From Acanthaster planci (lineage: Eukaryota > Echinodermata > Asteroidea > Valvatida > Acanthasteridae): 64,000 bases of DNA. A model generated the notes under the pieces. That model saw only the letters and a program-made list of their open reading frames with translations. It was not told where the DNA came from and did not search any database. The translations under genes and the position numbers were made by a program. Below, piece after piece: positions 20,851 through 32,108 of this stretch; the first letter of the stretch is position 1; every line of letters begins with the position of its first letter. The stretch lies in the NCBI RefSeq assembly GCF_001949145.1, contig NW_019091549.1:270743-334742 (forward strand). Reading direction: 5' to 3'.

Positions 20851-23800
20851 GTATACAGCCATAATTGCATAGAAGGTGCCCATTCTTCAAGCACATCAGT
20901 ATTTATCTTGGATCAGTGTAGAGTGCGTCTGAGAGGGTAACCCAGAAAGCGAAGCCTAAAATGGGATTTTGCCTTGGAGAAAGATTCTCCTTGATATGTC
21001 AGGCCCTCCAAGTGACATTATCATGTAAGATGGCTGGCATAAGTGCAACTGAAGGCTTACTGTATGCTTGAATTTAGTTGAAAATCCCACTCTCGATCAA
21101 TCTGTTTTGCTGGCTGATTTTCCACTCATCCTTGTGAACCAGGCATTTATATATGTTGGTGATATGTTTTCAAACCCTTCATTGTTCTCCTGCAGATCTT
21201 TGAGATGATGGACGCCAAGGCCAGACAAGACTGCATCAAGGAGATCGACCTCCTAAAAGTGAGTATACTGAGAAGCAAGGTTTAAGCAAGTCGCCATCAA
21301 TAATAATGGTCATAAAGATTAGAGAGTACATTTGCAATGCAGATATCCTATAACAGAAGCCATCAAGGAACTAAAGTATAATGGGCCTCCGTCATGAGGC
21401 CTAAAGAAGCTTTCCTAAAGACACAACATGTATCCACTCTCAGGAAAAACACAGCTTGTCCTTAACAACATATTGAAACACAGCAATCACATGGCCCAGT
21501 GACAAGGGAAGGAAAAGTCAGCAGAGCTACTCTTAAAGCAAATCTTGCGCAGTGGAAACAAATCCATGTTGCACCCACCTTCAATCCATTCGCATCAGGA
21601 TGACAAAGTGAGTCATTTCAATGTGATGAACTGGGTGTATTCCTTTAAATGCAGGTATGGAATATGAATAAGTGAGAGAAAAATCCTATATTAACCACTT
21701 CCTACCAGGGAGCCCGGTTTGGGGCACTGTGTGTTTATACGCAGAGCCGGGGTGCCCATACAAAAGACAGCCGGACAAAAGAGCTGGTCTGTGTAACAAA
21801 AGACTGTACTCGGAACAAAGGACCTGCTGCTGGGAATTGCCATCATTTTTCGCCTTCCATTTTTGAAGGTAATCCGGCACTATTTTGAAACAGTATACCA
21901 CTGTTTTGGGCATAGCGTGCCCACGGATTGGCACCGTGGACAAACGTGCTCCAGGGCCCCATTGGTGAGCGACACAGCGCCGCTGCTCGCTAATCCAGCC
22001 AAGTATGAAAAGACGCTACTGGCATTCACCAGAACAAAGGAAATTATGCAACACCACACAATTCTGGGCGCTCTTTTACAGGGCTGCAGGCTTGGGTTGA
22101 ATACTCGGGCATCAAAGAAGGTTGCCTGACAGATTAGAGTAGCCACCAGAGAGTCATTGGTGTGGGTGTAAACATCCAGTAAAATGAACACATAAATTTT
22201 TGAAGAATTTTGAAAACGGAAAATCTTGAATAGGTCCCGCCATCACATCCTGCTTAAGAGAAATCCACCCGGCAGGTAGTGGTTAAAAACAAATGCCTTG
22301 TTAGACATGTACATGCATTTTCACTGGTGCCCATTCATTTCACAAGCAATTATCGACTAAATGTTTTGCATGACATCACACACACACCATTTCCACTGAC
22401 TGAATTCACACACATTGTCCACAGAAGCTCACCACACCAGATCTCATATTTTTTCTTGGAGGGTTTGCCTTTTCTCAAGCAGCTTGAGAAATAAGTCTGA
22501 TGCAGTGCAGCTGCAGCACACTGCACAGGCGGAAACCAATTTTTTATTCTCGGTGGCCCCGCTGCAAGCTCGTAGTCAATATTGACAAATGATTTTCACT
22601 TTTTTTCCTCTCCGAATGGTAACAACACTATGTGTTTGTAGAGCTCTCCTTATGGTTCAAAGGCTGCTGTGTTCTGCATCACTCAATGTATGCCTTAGTA
22701 GCTGGAGTGGACCCTGGCACGCAATGTCATTTCCCCAAGGCACGCACCGTGACAGAGCATTACGCTCGTTGGACACGTAGTTTTAACAACAACAAAAAAG
22801 CAGAGCGAAGCTTCATATATGCTTTGTCAAACTCATGTGTATCGTATTTGACAAATTGCTTTCCGGCCGTCTGTGTATTGCCACATGAAATTTTAAACAC
22901 AGGTTGTATGAAAGAAACGTGAGGACGTGTGGGGCCAGCATTTTGATGAGATGCCTCAGTGTAGTAAGCCATAAATAACACTGGTCTACAGCCAAAATGC
23001 TTCCCAAACATGAGAGAAGTCAAACTTCACTACTTCTAGGTCACCCTGGATAGAAATGTTGCTTCCAATTGTTGACGGGCTCTAGTTTTCAAGATATTGT
23101 ACTGCACTATACATTTACTAGTGTAAATGTATGGGAAAGAGCTACATGTAGGTTTACAATTTATGCTACGTGTAAGTACACCATATACAATGTACATAGT
23201 ACATAAACTGAACACTTATATATCTTGCAAAAAGTAGCCAATCAAAAATGTTCATTGTCACATTTGAATTCAGCACATCAAATTCATCATAAATAACACA
23301 TTTTATCACTGAAGCAGACAGCAAACATTGTTGACCTGGGTAACAAATCTTTACACCACATGTGTACAGACTCTGTATGTGTACATATACAGTTTCTGTA
23401 TGCCGATTTCGTGCATGTACATTACTTGTGAATGCCCTACATCATCTTGGCTAAATGTCCAGCAGTACCTTTCTAAGGCTTTAGCTGTTAGCTGTTACAT
23501 GATGCTAAACGGAATGTATGCACAAATTATCAGTGCAAACAGTCCAATGTAAACTTTGTAGTTGGTGTTTGTACCTCACTCCAGTACATCAATCCAGTTC
23601 TTTCTTTTTTTTTTATCTTTTCCAAACAGCAACTAAACCATCCCAATGTTATCATGTACTTAGCATCTTTCATTGAAAACAACGAGCTGAATATTGTACT
23701 AGAATTAGCCGATGCAGGGGACCTGTCCAAGATGATCAAGGTGAGTTAATTTACTGGATAAGTAACTTCAGCAGACTTTATAACAGCAGAACATATACAA

Positions 23801-26800
23801 ATGCATACCTTGCCCTACAAATAAAAACATGGTACCTTTGTCGTCATCTGACAGCGAAATTGCTCTGCTTGAATCGACAGCATTTCAAGAAGCAGAAACG
23901 TTTGATCCCGGAGAGGACAATTTGGAAGTATTTCGTGCAGCTGTGTAGCGCACTGGCACACATGCATTCCCGCAGAGTAATGCACAGAGGTAAGCCTCGG
24001 GTCTGCAGAACACGTACTGGTACATGTTNNNNNNNNNNNNNNNNNNNNNNNNNNNNNNNNNNNNNNNNNNNNNNNNNNNNNNNNNNNNNNNNNNNNNNNN
24101 NNNNNNNNNNNNNNNNNNNNNNNNNNNNNNNNNNNNNNNNNNNNNNNNNNNNNNNNNNNNNNNNNNNNNNNNNNNNNNNNNNNNNNNNNNNNNNNNNNNN
24201 NNNNNNNNNNNNNNNNNNNNNNNNNNNNNNNNNNNNNNNNNNNNNNNNNNNNNNNNNNNNNNNNNNNNNNNNNNNNNNNNNNNNNNNNNNNNNNNNNNNN
24301 NNNNNNNNNNNNNNNNNNNNNNNNNNNNNNNNNNNNNNNNNNNNNNNNNNNNNNNNNNNNNNNNNNNNNNNNNNNNNNNNNNNNNNNNNNNNNNNNNNNN
24401 NNNNNNNNNNNNNNNNNNNNNNNNNNNNNNNNNNNNNNNNNNNNNNNNNNNNNNNNNNNNNNNNNNNNNNNNNNNNNNNNNNNNNNNNNNNNNNNNNNNN
24501 NNNNNNNNNNNNNNNNNNNNNNNNNNNNNNNNNNNNNNNNNNNNNNNNNNNNNNNNNNNNNNNNNNNNNNNNNNNNNNNNNNNNNNNNNNNNNNNNNNNN
24601 NNNNNNNNNNNNNNNNNNNNNNNNNNNNNNNNNNNNNNNNNNNNNNNNNNNNNNNNNNNNNNNNNNNNNNNNNNNNNNNNNNNNNNNNNNNNNNNNNNNN
24701 NNNNNNNNNNNNNNNNNNNNNNNNNNNNNNNNNNNNNNNNNNNNNNNNNATGGATGGCACTCTCTTTCAGTTGTAAGACACCTCGGGGTAGGCCCTATGG
24801 ATGGCACTTTCTTTCTGTTGTAAGACACCTTAGGTACGTGAGGTTTAAATGAATGCCCCCCAAAAAGTTGTATTTTCACAGGTTTCCTCACATTCCCACA
24901 CAGTGGAGGATTCAAAACCTTTCTTGAAGAGGTACAAATGTAGATGTGGTGAGAAAAAAAGAAAAACAGTTTGGGTTGATCATTATCTTATGCCACGTTT
25001 TGCAGACATCAAGCCAGCCAATGTGTTCATCACGGCCACAGGTGTGGTCAAGCTGGGTGACCTGGGCCTGGGGCGGTTCTTCAGCTCCAAGACGACTGCC
25101 GCCCATTCCCTCGTCGGGACACCGTACTACATGTCTCCGGAACGCATCCATGAGACCGGCTACAACTTCAAGTCAGACATCTGGTCAATAGGTTGCCTGC
25201 TGTATGAGGTAGGTATTCCAAAAAAAGACAACTCTCAAAAATCAAATGTTTAAAAACTTTAATTGAGCTAATTTTTAATGTCCATCGACAAACAGTAACT
25301 TCTTAGTCATCCTTAAGAAGAAAAGTGAAAAATGTAGCTTTTTCATGCCACAGGAAATTCTGAAAAGGAACTTTGCATTACACTGGGTACATTTTCATTA
25401 TGTGGTGAACTTTCACAACAAAAGGGTTTTTAATTAATAAGAAATGTGCCTTCAAAAGAAAAGCCACATAAAGAAGTCGCTCTGATCAAGCATGGTGACA
25501 TAATGGAAAGCTGTGCTCAAAGAAGGCTTCCTGTAAAAACTAGTAGACAAATAATAGTCTGTAGAGTAAGCATAGTGCCCTCTGGAGGCTATAGCTGGTT
25601 AGACAAACTAAAATCAGCAAAATAATGCATTGTGTCTTGTGGCTTTTGCAAGCTAATTTTCATGTGGTCAAATTATGTGGTATGGTATTATTATGATCAC
25701 TGGTGACTCCAGTGCATGCATGCAAGGTGTCGTCCAAGAAATGGTGTAAGCATATGCCATCCATTTCAAAAATTGAATGTCATTTGGCTGTGTGCCGAAG
25801 TGACATGGTTTCATGGCTTCAATAATGTTTTTAACGTTGGAATATTTGCTGTGGGTGATCTGGGGATATGCCCCAGTGAGTGCGAGCAATTAACAGGAAG
25901 CTGGTGCCTCTTCAGAAATAAAGGGGTACTCATCCGCATATGTCAGTGCTCAGCGCTGTCAGCGTCTTCTTTAAATCAACTTGTACAGGTTAAATGCGTA
26001 GTTTATGTAAATCACACGTAGGCTGAATTATCAGAAAAAAGTGGCACAAACTCATGCTTAATTGCTTGTATAATACTGAAGAATATCTCTTGACTGCCAG
26101 AAGACAATGAAATTAACAGCATCATCAAGCTAAGTGTGCTCTTAAAAAACCTTGTGCAGTATGTACCGGTATGTTGTAAACACAGCCAGGTGACAGTTTG
26201 TTTGAAATGGACGGTATCTGCTTGTACCTTATATGGGGGACACACCGTACACTGTGGCATTTAACGTGCATGAAAATATGCTTTGTGCCTAATGTTAATG
26301 TGTATGCATGCTTTCTTGTACTGGTATTAAACAGCAAGCTTTTGTTGAGTCCTCTTAGAATTCAGTCATTAATGGCAGATGCATGCATGCAATATTTCAC
26401 CTCCTTGAGTGCACTGCCGTTAATTATTTGGCGGCGGCTTGTGGGCATATCTTTGAAATGCTCATATAGTTGGAACGAAAGGCCTTGAATTGTAAAGTGT
26501 CGGTATCAAGTTTTGGTCAGGATGCTACATGGATTCTCAAAAGTGTCCTGTAGGCACGGCAGCTCACAAGCCAGGGGAGACTTTAAAAAGGGGGGACTGT
26601 GAGAGGAAATTACAATTTTAGAGTTGGGAGGAGAAACGGTCTTGGCAAACTCACACGGAGTCATGTACTGTCAGGGCTGAAATCCCAATTCAAATCTCGA
26701 CCTCGGTGGGATTCGAACTCGGGCCACAGAGGTGAAAGGGATGGAACGAGCCACTATCCTAACCTGGCTCATGGAGGGGCATTAACACTTGTCATAGGCA

Positions 26801-29800
26801 AATGATTGAGGGTCAGATTTCCTTTGCTTCAAACAATTGGCCATTTGCTGCAGCTACAATGTACTTTTCATCCAAGAGTGATAAGGGGTTAGTCATCTTG
26901 GGAGTCAGTCCCAACGAGAAACTTGACACTGCTTTGCCGAGCAATCCTACCCCCGATCGGTCTGAGTATTTTCCAAGGGTGTACGGTGCACTTTGTGAAT
27001 GTACATGTACTTGCATGTCTGTGCTGTTGAGTTGAGGCATCGGATGAGCATTTGCTGTTACCCTGGAAGAGGTCGTTGGGGGAGAGAACAAGCGGTGACC
27101 TTTCTTTTGTTATTTCCCAATATTGGTTTGATACATTACATCCCAAAATATGTTCTGGAAGACTTTCTTGAAGATTGATTTCGCGTGCACAAAGAAAAAC
27201 CCTCGTGTTCATTTTGTGCGGGGGGGGGGCTGTATTCGAGGAAGGGCTCATTGGAGTTCAACATTATGGGATGGGGTTGAATGGAGATAGTGACATAATG
27301 TGTTGTCATTTATATGTGACCTCCCATGGCATAATGAGAAACTTTCCCCAAAACCTTGTTATGAGTAATCGGCGCCTGAAGTTGTTAGACATGTACGTGA
27401 AAAATCATGCAAAATCGATGTTCAGTTTTTTTTAGATTTTTAGGTACATGTAGGTTAGGTGTCAAAGATTTCCTCTAGCAATGCCATTTGTGCCAGAAAA
27501 TCAAGCGAAGGTGATAAAAAGGAGGATTTCTGGAGTGTGTTTGTTTCAATCTTTTCTCAAATTTATAGTGTTTACTTTTTACATGATGAAATTTTATCCA
27601 TATTCAGAGCACGACTGTTGTGTCTGTGTAAAGTTTGGTATTGTTGGAAAGGGCTTTCCTTAGAGAGCCTACTTATAGCTGTGACATCACTGACTAGATG
27701 ACCGCTAGTCTGTACCAGACCTAAACAGAGATGTAAAACTCTTCTCTGTTACGTTGAAAGGCTGTGTCTCATTCATGAGCTATGCCTACATAAGCAAAAA
27801 GGAGCTACATGATTGGCTCTCCACGTAACTACATGTATAGTCACTTGGAAACGCAATAAAACTGCGTGGGCAAAAGCGAGCAGTTTGATTGGTCGCCTGT
27901 TATTCTAATGTTTGGCGGGGTCAGCATTTTTTACTTGGATACGTTTCAAGTGTTTCATTCGTTCAATCAGCATGCATTACACACGCACGAAAAAAGATAC
28001 TTTTTCTGTAGCACAACTATACATGTACATAGACGTACACACACGAAAACAATGCTTTGTGCATGTACACGGTGCGCTACACCATCATTGGCATGGTGTA
28101 CATGTACTATGATGTACTATGCCCAGATGTATTACCATCACTAAGCTGAATACTTGCAATTTTTGACTGCCCAAAAGGGACAACCCTGCCTGACTTTTAC
28201 GCCAAGTTCAGCTGGAATTATGTATTTTATCTTATCACTGTATTGCACCCTTGTCCTCCGCTCAAGACAAGGCTTGTCGGCTTGTGAGACATAAGCATCA
28301 ACATGTGCATGTACATTGAAAAGATTGAAAGTACTGAAGGCAAGATCTGATGCCTTGGCTACGCGACAGCTTTCTGAAGTGCCGAAATTTTAGGTTAGCA
28401 AAGAATATGACTCTTACTTGTCAATATAGAAAGGTTGATGTTTGACTGAATAAACTTACATTAACTTCTTATTCCTCTATGTTAAGAGGTACTGCAAATT
28501 TTATTATGAAAACGGAATGTTCCGAAATCTAGAGACAAAGTTGGGAGGCAGTGTCAACATCAGCCCGTCCGATGTCAACAGAAATTCATGAAAAGGAAAC
28601 TCCACTGCCATTTCTCCTTTTCCAAACAAAATAACAAAATAACTTCCAGGAAACAATGTTTGAAGACATTCTTTCAGTGTACTTGGTATTTCGTGGTAAT
28701 AGCTGCCCATAAATATAATGTTACTGTGGTCATTTAGATCGAGAGTGATTATGGAGCTCACACAACACTCTCGTGGCTAATGTTTGCAGCTTGGTGCGTG
28801 CTCTTTTTTCAGTTTGACCTCAATGATGTTGGCTACGAGTATAAATGTGGTGTCATTGGAAAGCCCATTCCTTTATCTTTATTCTCACACGCATATACAC
28901 TGTATCTCAAAAGTCATAAATGGGGATCATTCTTTATTATGCTATGGTAGGTCACATACTTATGGACATGTACACTGTTTTCGTACATTTTGCGTTTTGT
29001 TATGGTTTTTTTTTTATTCTTTAATTTTGTTGAATGCTTGTGAAACCCCATGCAAATGCAGCACCACCAGATGGGTGGACAGGTGCACACTATCAACCTG
29101 TATGCTAGTTTTAACACCTACCGGTATCTTAGCAGCACACCCAGAAAATAGACACTCGTTGTATGTGTGCATGTTTCACACTTAGCCAAAACTTGTCACT
29201 CTCCAATTCACCTTCCAGCAAAAACCTTCCAGACCAAAGGGGCTTGAGTCGAGGGATGGTGTACAAACCTTTGACCCATCATTCCTTTGATCGGGTTTTA
29301 ATGTCAGATGTGTTCACTGTGGGTGTGATTTTTGTAATTGTGTCAGTGACATGTACATGTAATATGTATACCTCAGTTTTTGTGGACAAATTTGTAAGCA
29401 TTAAATTAAGAGGAATAGACTCACAGTAGCTTCACTGGTATGCTGACCTTGGCCTTCTCTTTAACACCAGTGATGGCATTTTTCACATTCAAAATGAGAA
29501 TATTGACAACCAATAGTGAGAAAAATTGCCAAACCTGCACCCAGTTGTCCACTTTTTTAATTGAAAATAAAAATCACGGTCATAAGTGTAAGAAAGATTT
29601 CAAGAACTTGTTTTTAGATATAAACAGAAAATTCTAGTGCAGTTTGGGAAATGGGAAAAATATTTTTCAAAATTTTAAAGAGTTTCAAGATATTAGTTTT
29701 TATTAAATCGGAAAAAAGGGGCAAGGTTTGAAGTACCGGTATAATTGCCCCAGAAGAGGAGGGATTTACTTGGATTGATATTGGCTGTCTTTCATTCATG

Positions 29801-32108
29801 CTGCACGTCAGTGAGAACCTAGACCAAGATTGAAATTCTAACATTTGCCAGCTCTGTCAGCAAGTTGAAGTAACTGGCTTGCCACACAGGCAGATTTCTC
29901 CCCGAGCCTAAAAGCATGGCTTTCAGGTCCCTGTAGAGTGCACTGCATGGGATTTCTCCAAGCATGTTTATCCAAAGGGGCCCGCGGAATTCGGAATGGA
30001 ATCAGCATTTTTCTTTTCATTTGTTTATTTTTCTTTACATCCCCCCCTTTTCTCCTCCCCCCTGGATTCACTCCATTGCTTCAATTTCGATTTCATTTTC
30101 CCAATCCAATTGCCATATGGCCTGACTTTCCTTAAATGTCCTCATCCCTTGCATCTGGTCGATTTCCTTTTAATCCCTCTCCCGCTTGCTGTCATTAATC
30201 CCATCCTATCCCATCTCCCCACCCCCCCATCTTCCGCCTAACACCATCATCGGATCCTCTTATCTCCACCCTGCATCTGTCAATGCTGCCTCATCCCATT
30301 TGCTTGTACCCTCCCCGCATCATCATCATCGTTCATCATCGTCCCCACGGTAAACCTCACCTGCCCCCGACGCCTCTATAGATGGCCGCTTTGCAATCAC
30401 CCTTCTATGGGGACAAGATGAACTTATACTCTCTGTGCAAGAAAATCGAGCAGTGCGATTACCCCCCACTACCATCCGATATCTACTCACATGAGGTAAG
30501 CGCATGTGGTATGTCTGGCGTGCTTAATAATGGTCTAACAACTGTGGTGGCGGTCCCGTGTCGTAGAGCCCACCAAGCGAGTTGGAAACTCACTTAGTGC
30601 ATTCATCATGGCATGGTGACCTGCCTCAATCCATACAGTGTATCACCTTGGTCATGAACACCAGCCATACTCAGTTTGATGCAGTAAGCAATTCCACTCT
30701 GCTTGCATGCGCTACGAAAAGGGACCCCGTTATCATTTGGTTTGGGCCGCATTGTTTTGCTGAGCAAAAGTTTGCCCCTACATGTCAAAGAAAATCTCAA
30801 AGGCACTTCTCATTCAGATATCGTCAGAGGTACTGTTTATTTATAGTGCGATAAAAAGGTAATAGTGTCTTTGACATGTGTGAAGCAAAATTTTGACCTT
30901 GGCCAAGCTGGCAGCCCGTGACCTCTGACCTCAGGTCAGGAAGTTTCCTTGTGTGTGTTGACTCTTCTCTATCCTGTACCAAATCTTGTGTGGTTGTCGC
31001 TCTGCCCTTGATCGGTCGGTCCCGCAACCCTAGATGGCAGCCCTTGACTCGCCGTTTTATAGCGAGGGCCTGGATTTGTGGACGCTGTGCGAGAAGATTG
31101 ACAAATGTGAATATCCTCCCCTGCCTTCCTATTTCTCCAACTGTGTAAGTATCGTCTCCTCTGCCAATGCCGGCCCCACCTGGATTGTTAGGCACAATGT
31201 TGGGGCTTATGGAGAGGAAGTTGAATTTCTGAATGATGATGGTATTCCTTACTGCCTGGTCATAAATGAAAAACTTGCACTGTGATGTCATGCATACTTG
31301 CAGTGCATAATAGTGCACAATTTATGTTTCTGGGTTTGTTTTTCAGTCATGATCACTTCTTGGTTTTCTTCATTCATTTTTTTGTCAAATGGGCAAAGGT
31401 ATAAAATGGTTAAGATTTTTCCCTGTGCAGTTCAAATCAGTTTATGTAAGGCTGCTTTTGGACATGGAAAGATGGACAATTTCTGAATAGTTTCAAAATG
31501 GTTCTTCAGACTGTGAGGGGTGACTACCATGAAGAGTAAGTTGATTTTCACAGGAATTGTTGGCGATGGCGGCTTCATCAAACTTTTGTGGAAAGTAGAT
31601 TGATTAGTTTAGTCGTCTCTTAGTTTTTCCATTTTGTCCAGCCTACTGGACAAACGCTGCACATCATGTCTCTGTGTTGGGCTCTCTTGCTCTCATTGTC
31701 TCTTTGTTCATCACCTTTCAGATGCTGGTTTGAGACATATATGTACATGCACATGTACACTGTACCTGTAGGGTGTGTCTGTGTGTTGAGACTTTTCTTC
31801 TAAACATATGGTCCTTAAACATACATGTATATTCTTTACATTGTATCCGAGCACTTATCTGATCAGCAGTTGACAAGGTCAGTGCTGAAATTGAGTTTTG
31901 AATTGGAAGGACAAACACAGCGAAGGATAAATTTACATGCGTCGAAGTGACAGCCATCATTAATTTCAACTTTCTTTTTTTTCTCCTCCAATATCAGCTG
32001 CGGACTCTCGTGCAGCTGTGCATCCAGCCCAATCCAGATGATCGACCGGACATTGACTACGTCCACACCAAGGCCCAAGAGAACCACACCGCCTCCCTCG
32101 GAGTATGA
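20683..32108 (+). CDS. NEK7: NEK6/NEK7-type serine/threonine kinase; seven coding positions with an alternative sixth exon
   Basis: Coding exons are 20683-20850, 21196-21258, 23630-23740, 23881-23989, 25006-25208, then 30382-30495 (6a) or 31034-31144 (6b), then 31998-32108. All junctions are GT-AG and phases agree, giving 292 aa (6a) or 291 aa (6b). Landmarks are the Gly-rich loop GKGQFSVVY (31-39), VALK Lys53, alpha-C Glu72, HRD Asp151 with Lys153 and Asn156, the NEK-specific DLG (Asp169), activation-loop Ser185 in HSLVGTPYY, and SPERIH. The regulatory Tyr known as Tyr97 in human NEK7 is kept (Tyr87). YNTLANF before the kinase domain matches NEK7 better than NEK6, but an invertebrate gene may be ancestral to both. 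Vertebrate homologues act downstream of NEK9 in spindle assembly and cytokinesis. An in-frame TGA lies upstream of the start. The N gap falls inside intron 4. Confidence 0.95.
21196..21258 (+). CDS. NEK7: NEK6/7 coding exon 2
   Basis: 21 codons, [21 protein letters not shown], covering helix alpha-C with its conserved Glu. The acceptor is CTCCTGCAG and the donor is GTGAGT. This is nearly identical to the vertebrate NEK6/7 segment. Confidence 0.95.
21691..22286. mobile_element. piggyBac-like non-autonomous element with TTAA ends
   Basis: It begins TTAACCACTTCCTACCAGGG and ends CCGGCAGGTAGTGGTTAA. The roughly 16-bp inverted repeats (CCACTTCCTACC / CCACTACCTGCC) are each bounded by TTAA, the target duplication of piggyBac elements. 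No transposase is encoded. It lies in NEK6/7 intron 2. Confidence 0.6.
23630..23740 (+). CDS. NEK7: NEK6/7 coding exon 3
   Basis: 37 codons, [20 protein letters not shown] then [17 protein letters not shown], covering beta-4, beta-5 and the hinge. It includes the Tyr that is autoinhibitory in human NEK7 (Tyr87 here), but the preceding Lys is Met. It is preceded by a long T-tract acceptor. Confidence 0.95.
23881..23989 (+). CDS. NEK7: NEK6/7 coding exon 4
   Basis: It encodes [20 protein letters not shown], then [16 protein letters not shown] (helices alpha-D and alpha-E), and ends after the first base of the catalytic Asp codon. The donor is GTAAGC. The N gap begins 40 bases downstream. Confidence 0.95.
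24029..24749. other. Assembly gap (721 N)
   Basis: Unsequenced bases inside NEK6/7 intron 4. The right edge abuts a tandem repeat, which may be why the assembly broke here. No coding sequence need be missing, since exon 4 and exon 5 join in phase. Confidence 0.99.
24750..24833. repeat. Minisatellite with about 47-bp unit at gap edge
   Basis: 'ATGGATGGCACTCTCTTTCA' followed by 'gttgtaagacacct' repeats after about 47 bp as 'ATGGATGGCACTTTCTTTCT' plus 'gttgtaagacacct'. About 1.8 units are visible; the array probably continues into the gap. Confidence 0.7.
25006..25208 (+). CDS. NEK7: NEK6/7 coding exon 5
   Basis: It completes the HRD Asp and encodes [60 protein letters not shown] and IGCLLYE. 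That covers the catalytic loop, DLG, the activation loop with Ser185 and the APE-equivalent. The acceptor is TTTTGCAG and the donor is GAG|GTAGGT. Confidence 0.97.
26560..26765 (-). repeat. tRNA-derived SINE
   Basis: On the minus strand the head carries TTAGGATAGTGGCTCG and CGAGTTCGAATCCC (B box). The body 'ctcctcccaactctaaaatt' is shared with the element at 45270-45460 ('cctcccacctctaaaact'). It lies in NEK6/7 intron 5. A pseudo-ORF over it is not coding. Confidence 0.6.
29998..30365 (+). promoter_or_regulatory. Extended pyrimidine-rich tract before exon 6a
   Basis: Nearly 370 bases dominated by C and T (for example CCCCCCCTTTTCTCCTCCCC and repeated 'tcatccc', 'catcatc') end just before the exon 6a acceptor. 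Runs of CU-rich sequence upstream of alternative exons are typical binding sites for PTB-type repressors. The regulatory role is inferred. Confidence 0.4.
30382..30495 (+). CDS. NEK7: NEK6/7 alternative exon 6a (conserved form)
   Basis: 38 codons in phase 0 at both ends: [20 protein letters not shown] then [18 protein letters not shown]. It is almost identical to the human NEK7 segment at this position. The acceptor is CTCTATAG and the donor is GAG|GTAAGC. It encodes the region after helix alpha-F leading into alpha-G. Compare exon 6b. Confidence 0.95.
30919..30938. promoter_or_regulatory. Nuclear-receptor-like half-site cluster
   Basis: TGACCT C TGACCT C AGGTCA: the first two half-sites form a perfect DR1 on the minus strand, and the last two form an everted pair. 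It lies in the intron between exons 6a and 6b. It could be chance. Confidence 0.25.
31034..31144 (+). CDS. NEK7: NEK6/7 alternative exon 6b (diverged duplicate)
   Basis: 37 codons in phase 0 at both ends: [20 protein letters not shown] then [17 protein letters not shown]. About 20 of 37 positions match exon 6a. The frame is intact, the acceptor is AACCCTAG and the donor (TGT|GTAAGT) is strong. Changes concentrate in GDKMNL to SEGLDL, EQ to DK, and the tail SDIYSHE to SYFSNC. It is probably spliced as a mutually exclusive alternative to 6a. Confidence 0.88.
31998..32108 (+). CDS. NEK7: NEK6/7 last coding exon
   Basis: 36 codons plus [23 protein letters not shown] then [16 protein letters not shown]. 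It carries the C-PxxRP block (helices alpha-H and alpha-I) and a short tail like vertebrate NEK6/7. The acceptor is CCAATATCAG after a T/C-rich tract. Confidence 0.95.
   Translation: MRTLVQLCIQPNPDDRPDIDYVHTKAQENHTASLGV

Noticed and set aside
23815-24915. Long open frames on both strands (250-366 codons) across the N gap
   Set aside because: They are open only because the 721 N bases are read through. The real coding content on either side is kinase exons 4 and 5.
26599-26805. Plus-strand frame with '[13 protein letters not shown]'
   Set aside because: It is the antisense of a tRNA-derived SINE head (B box read backwards). The similar peptide at 45360-45410 arises the same way.
28239-28260. 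TATTGCACCCTTGTCCTCCG, resembling miR-92
   Set aside because: The seed matches, but neither flank contains a complementary arm to form a precursor hairpin.
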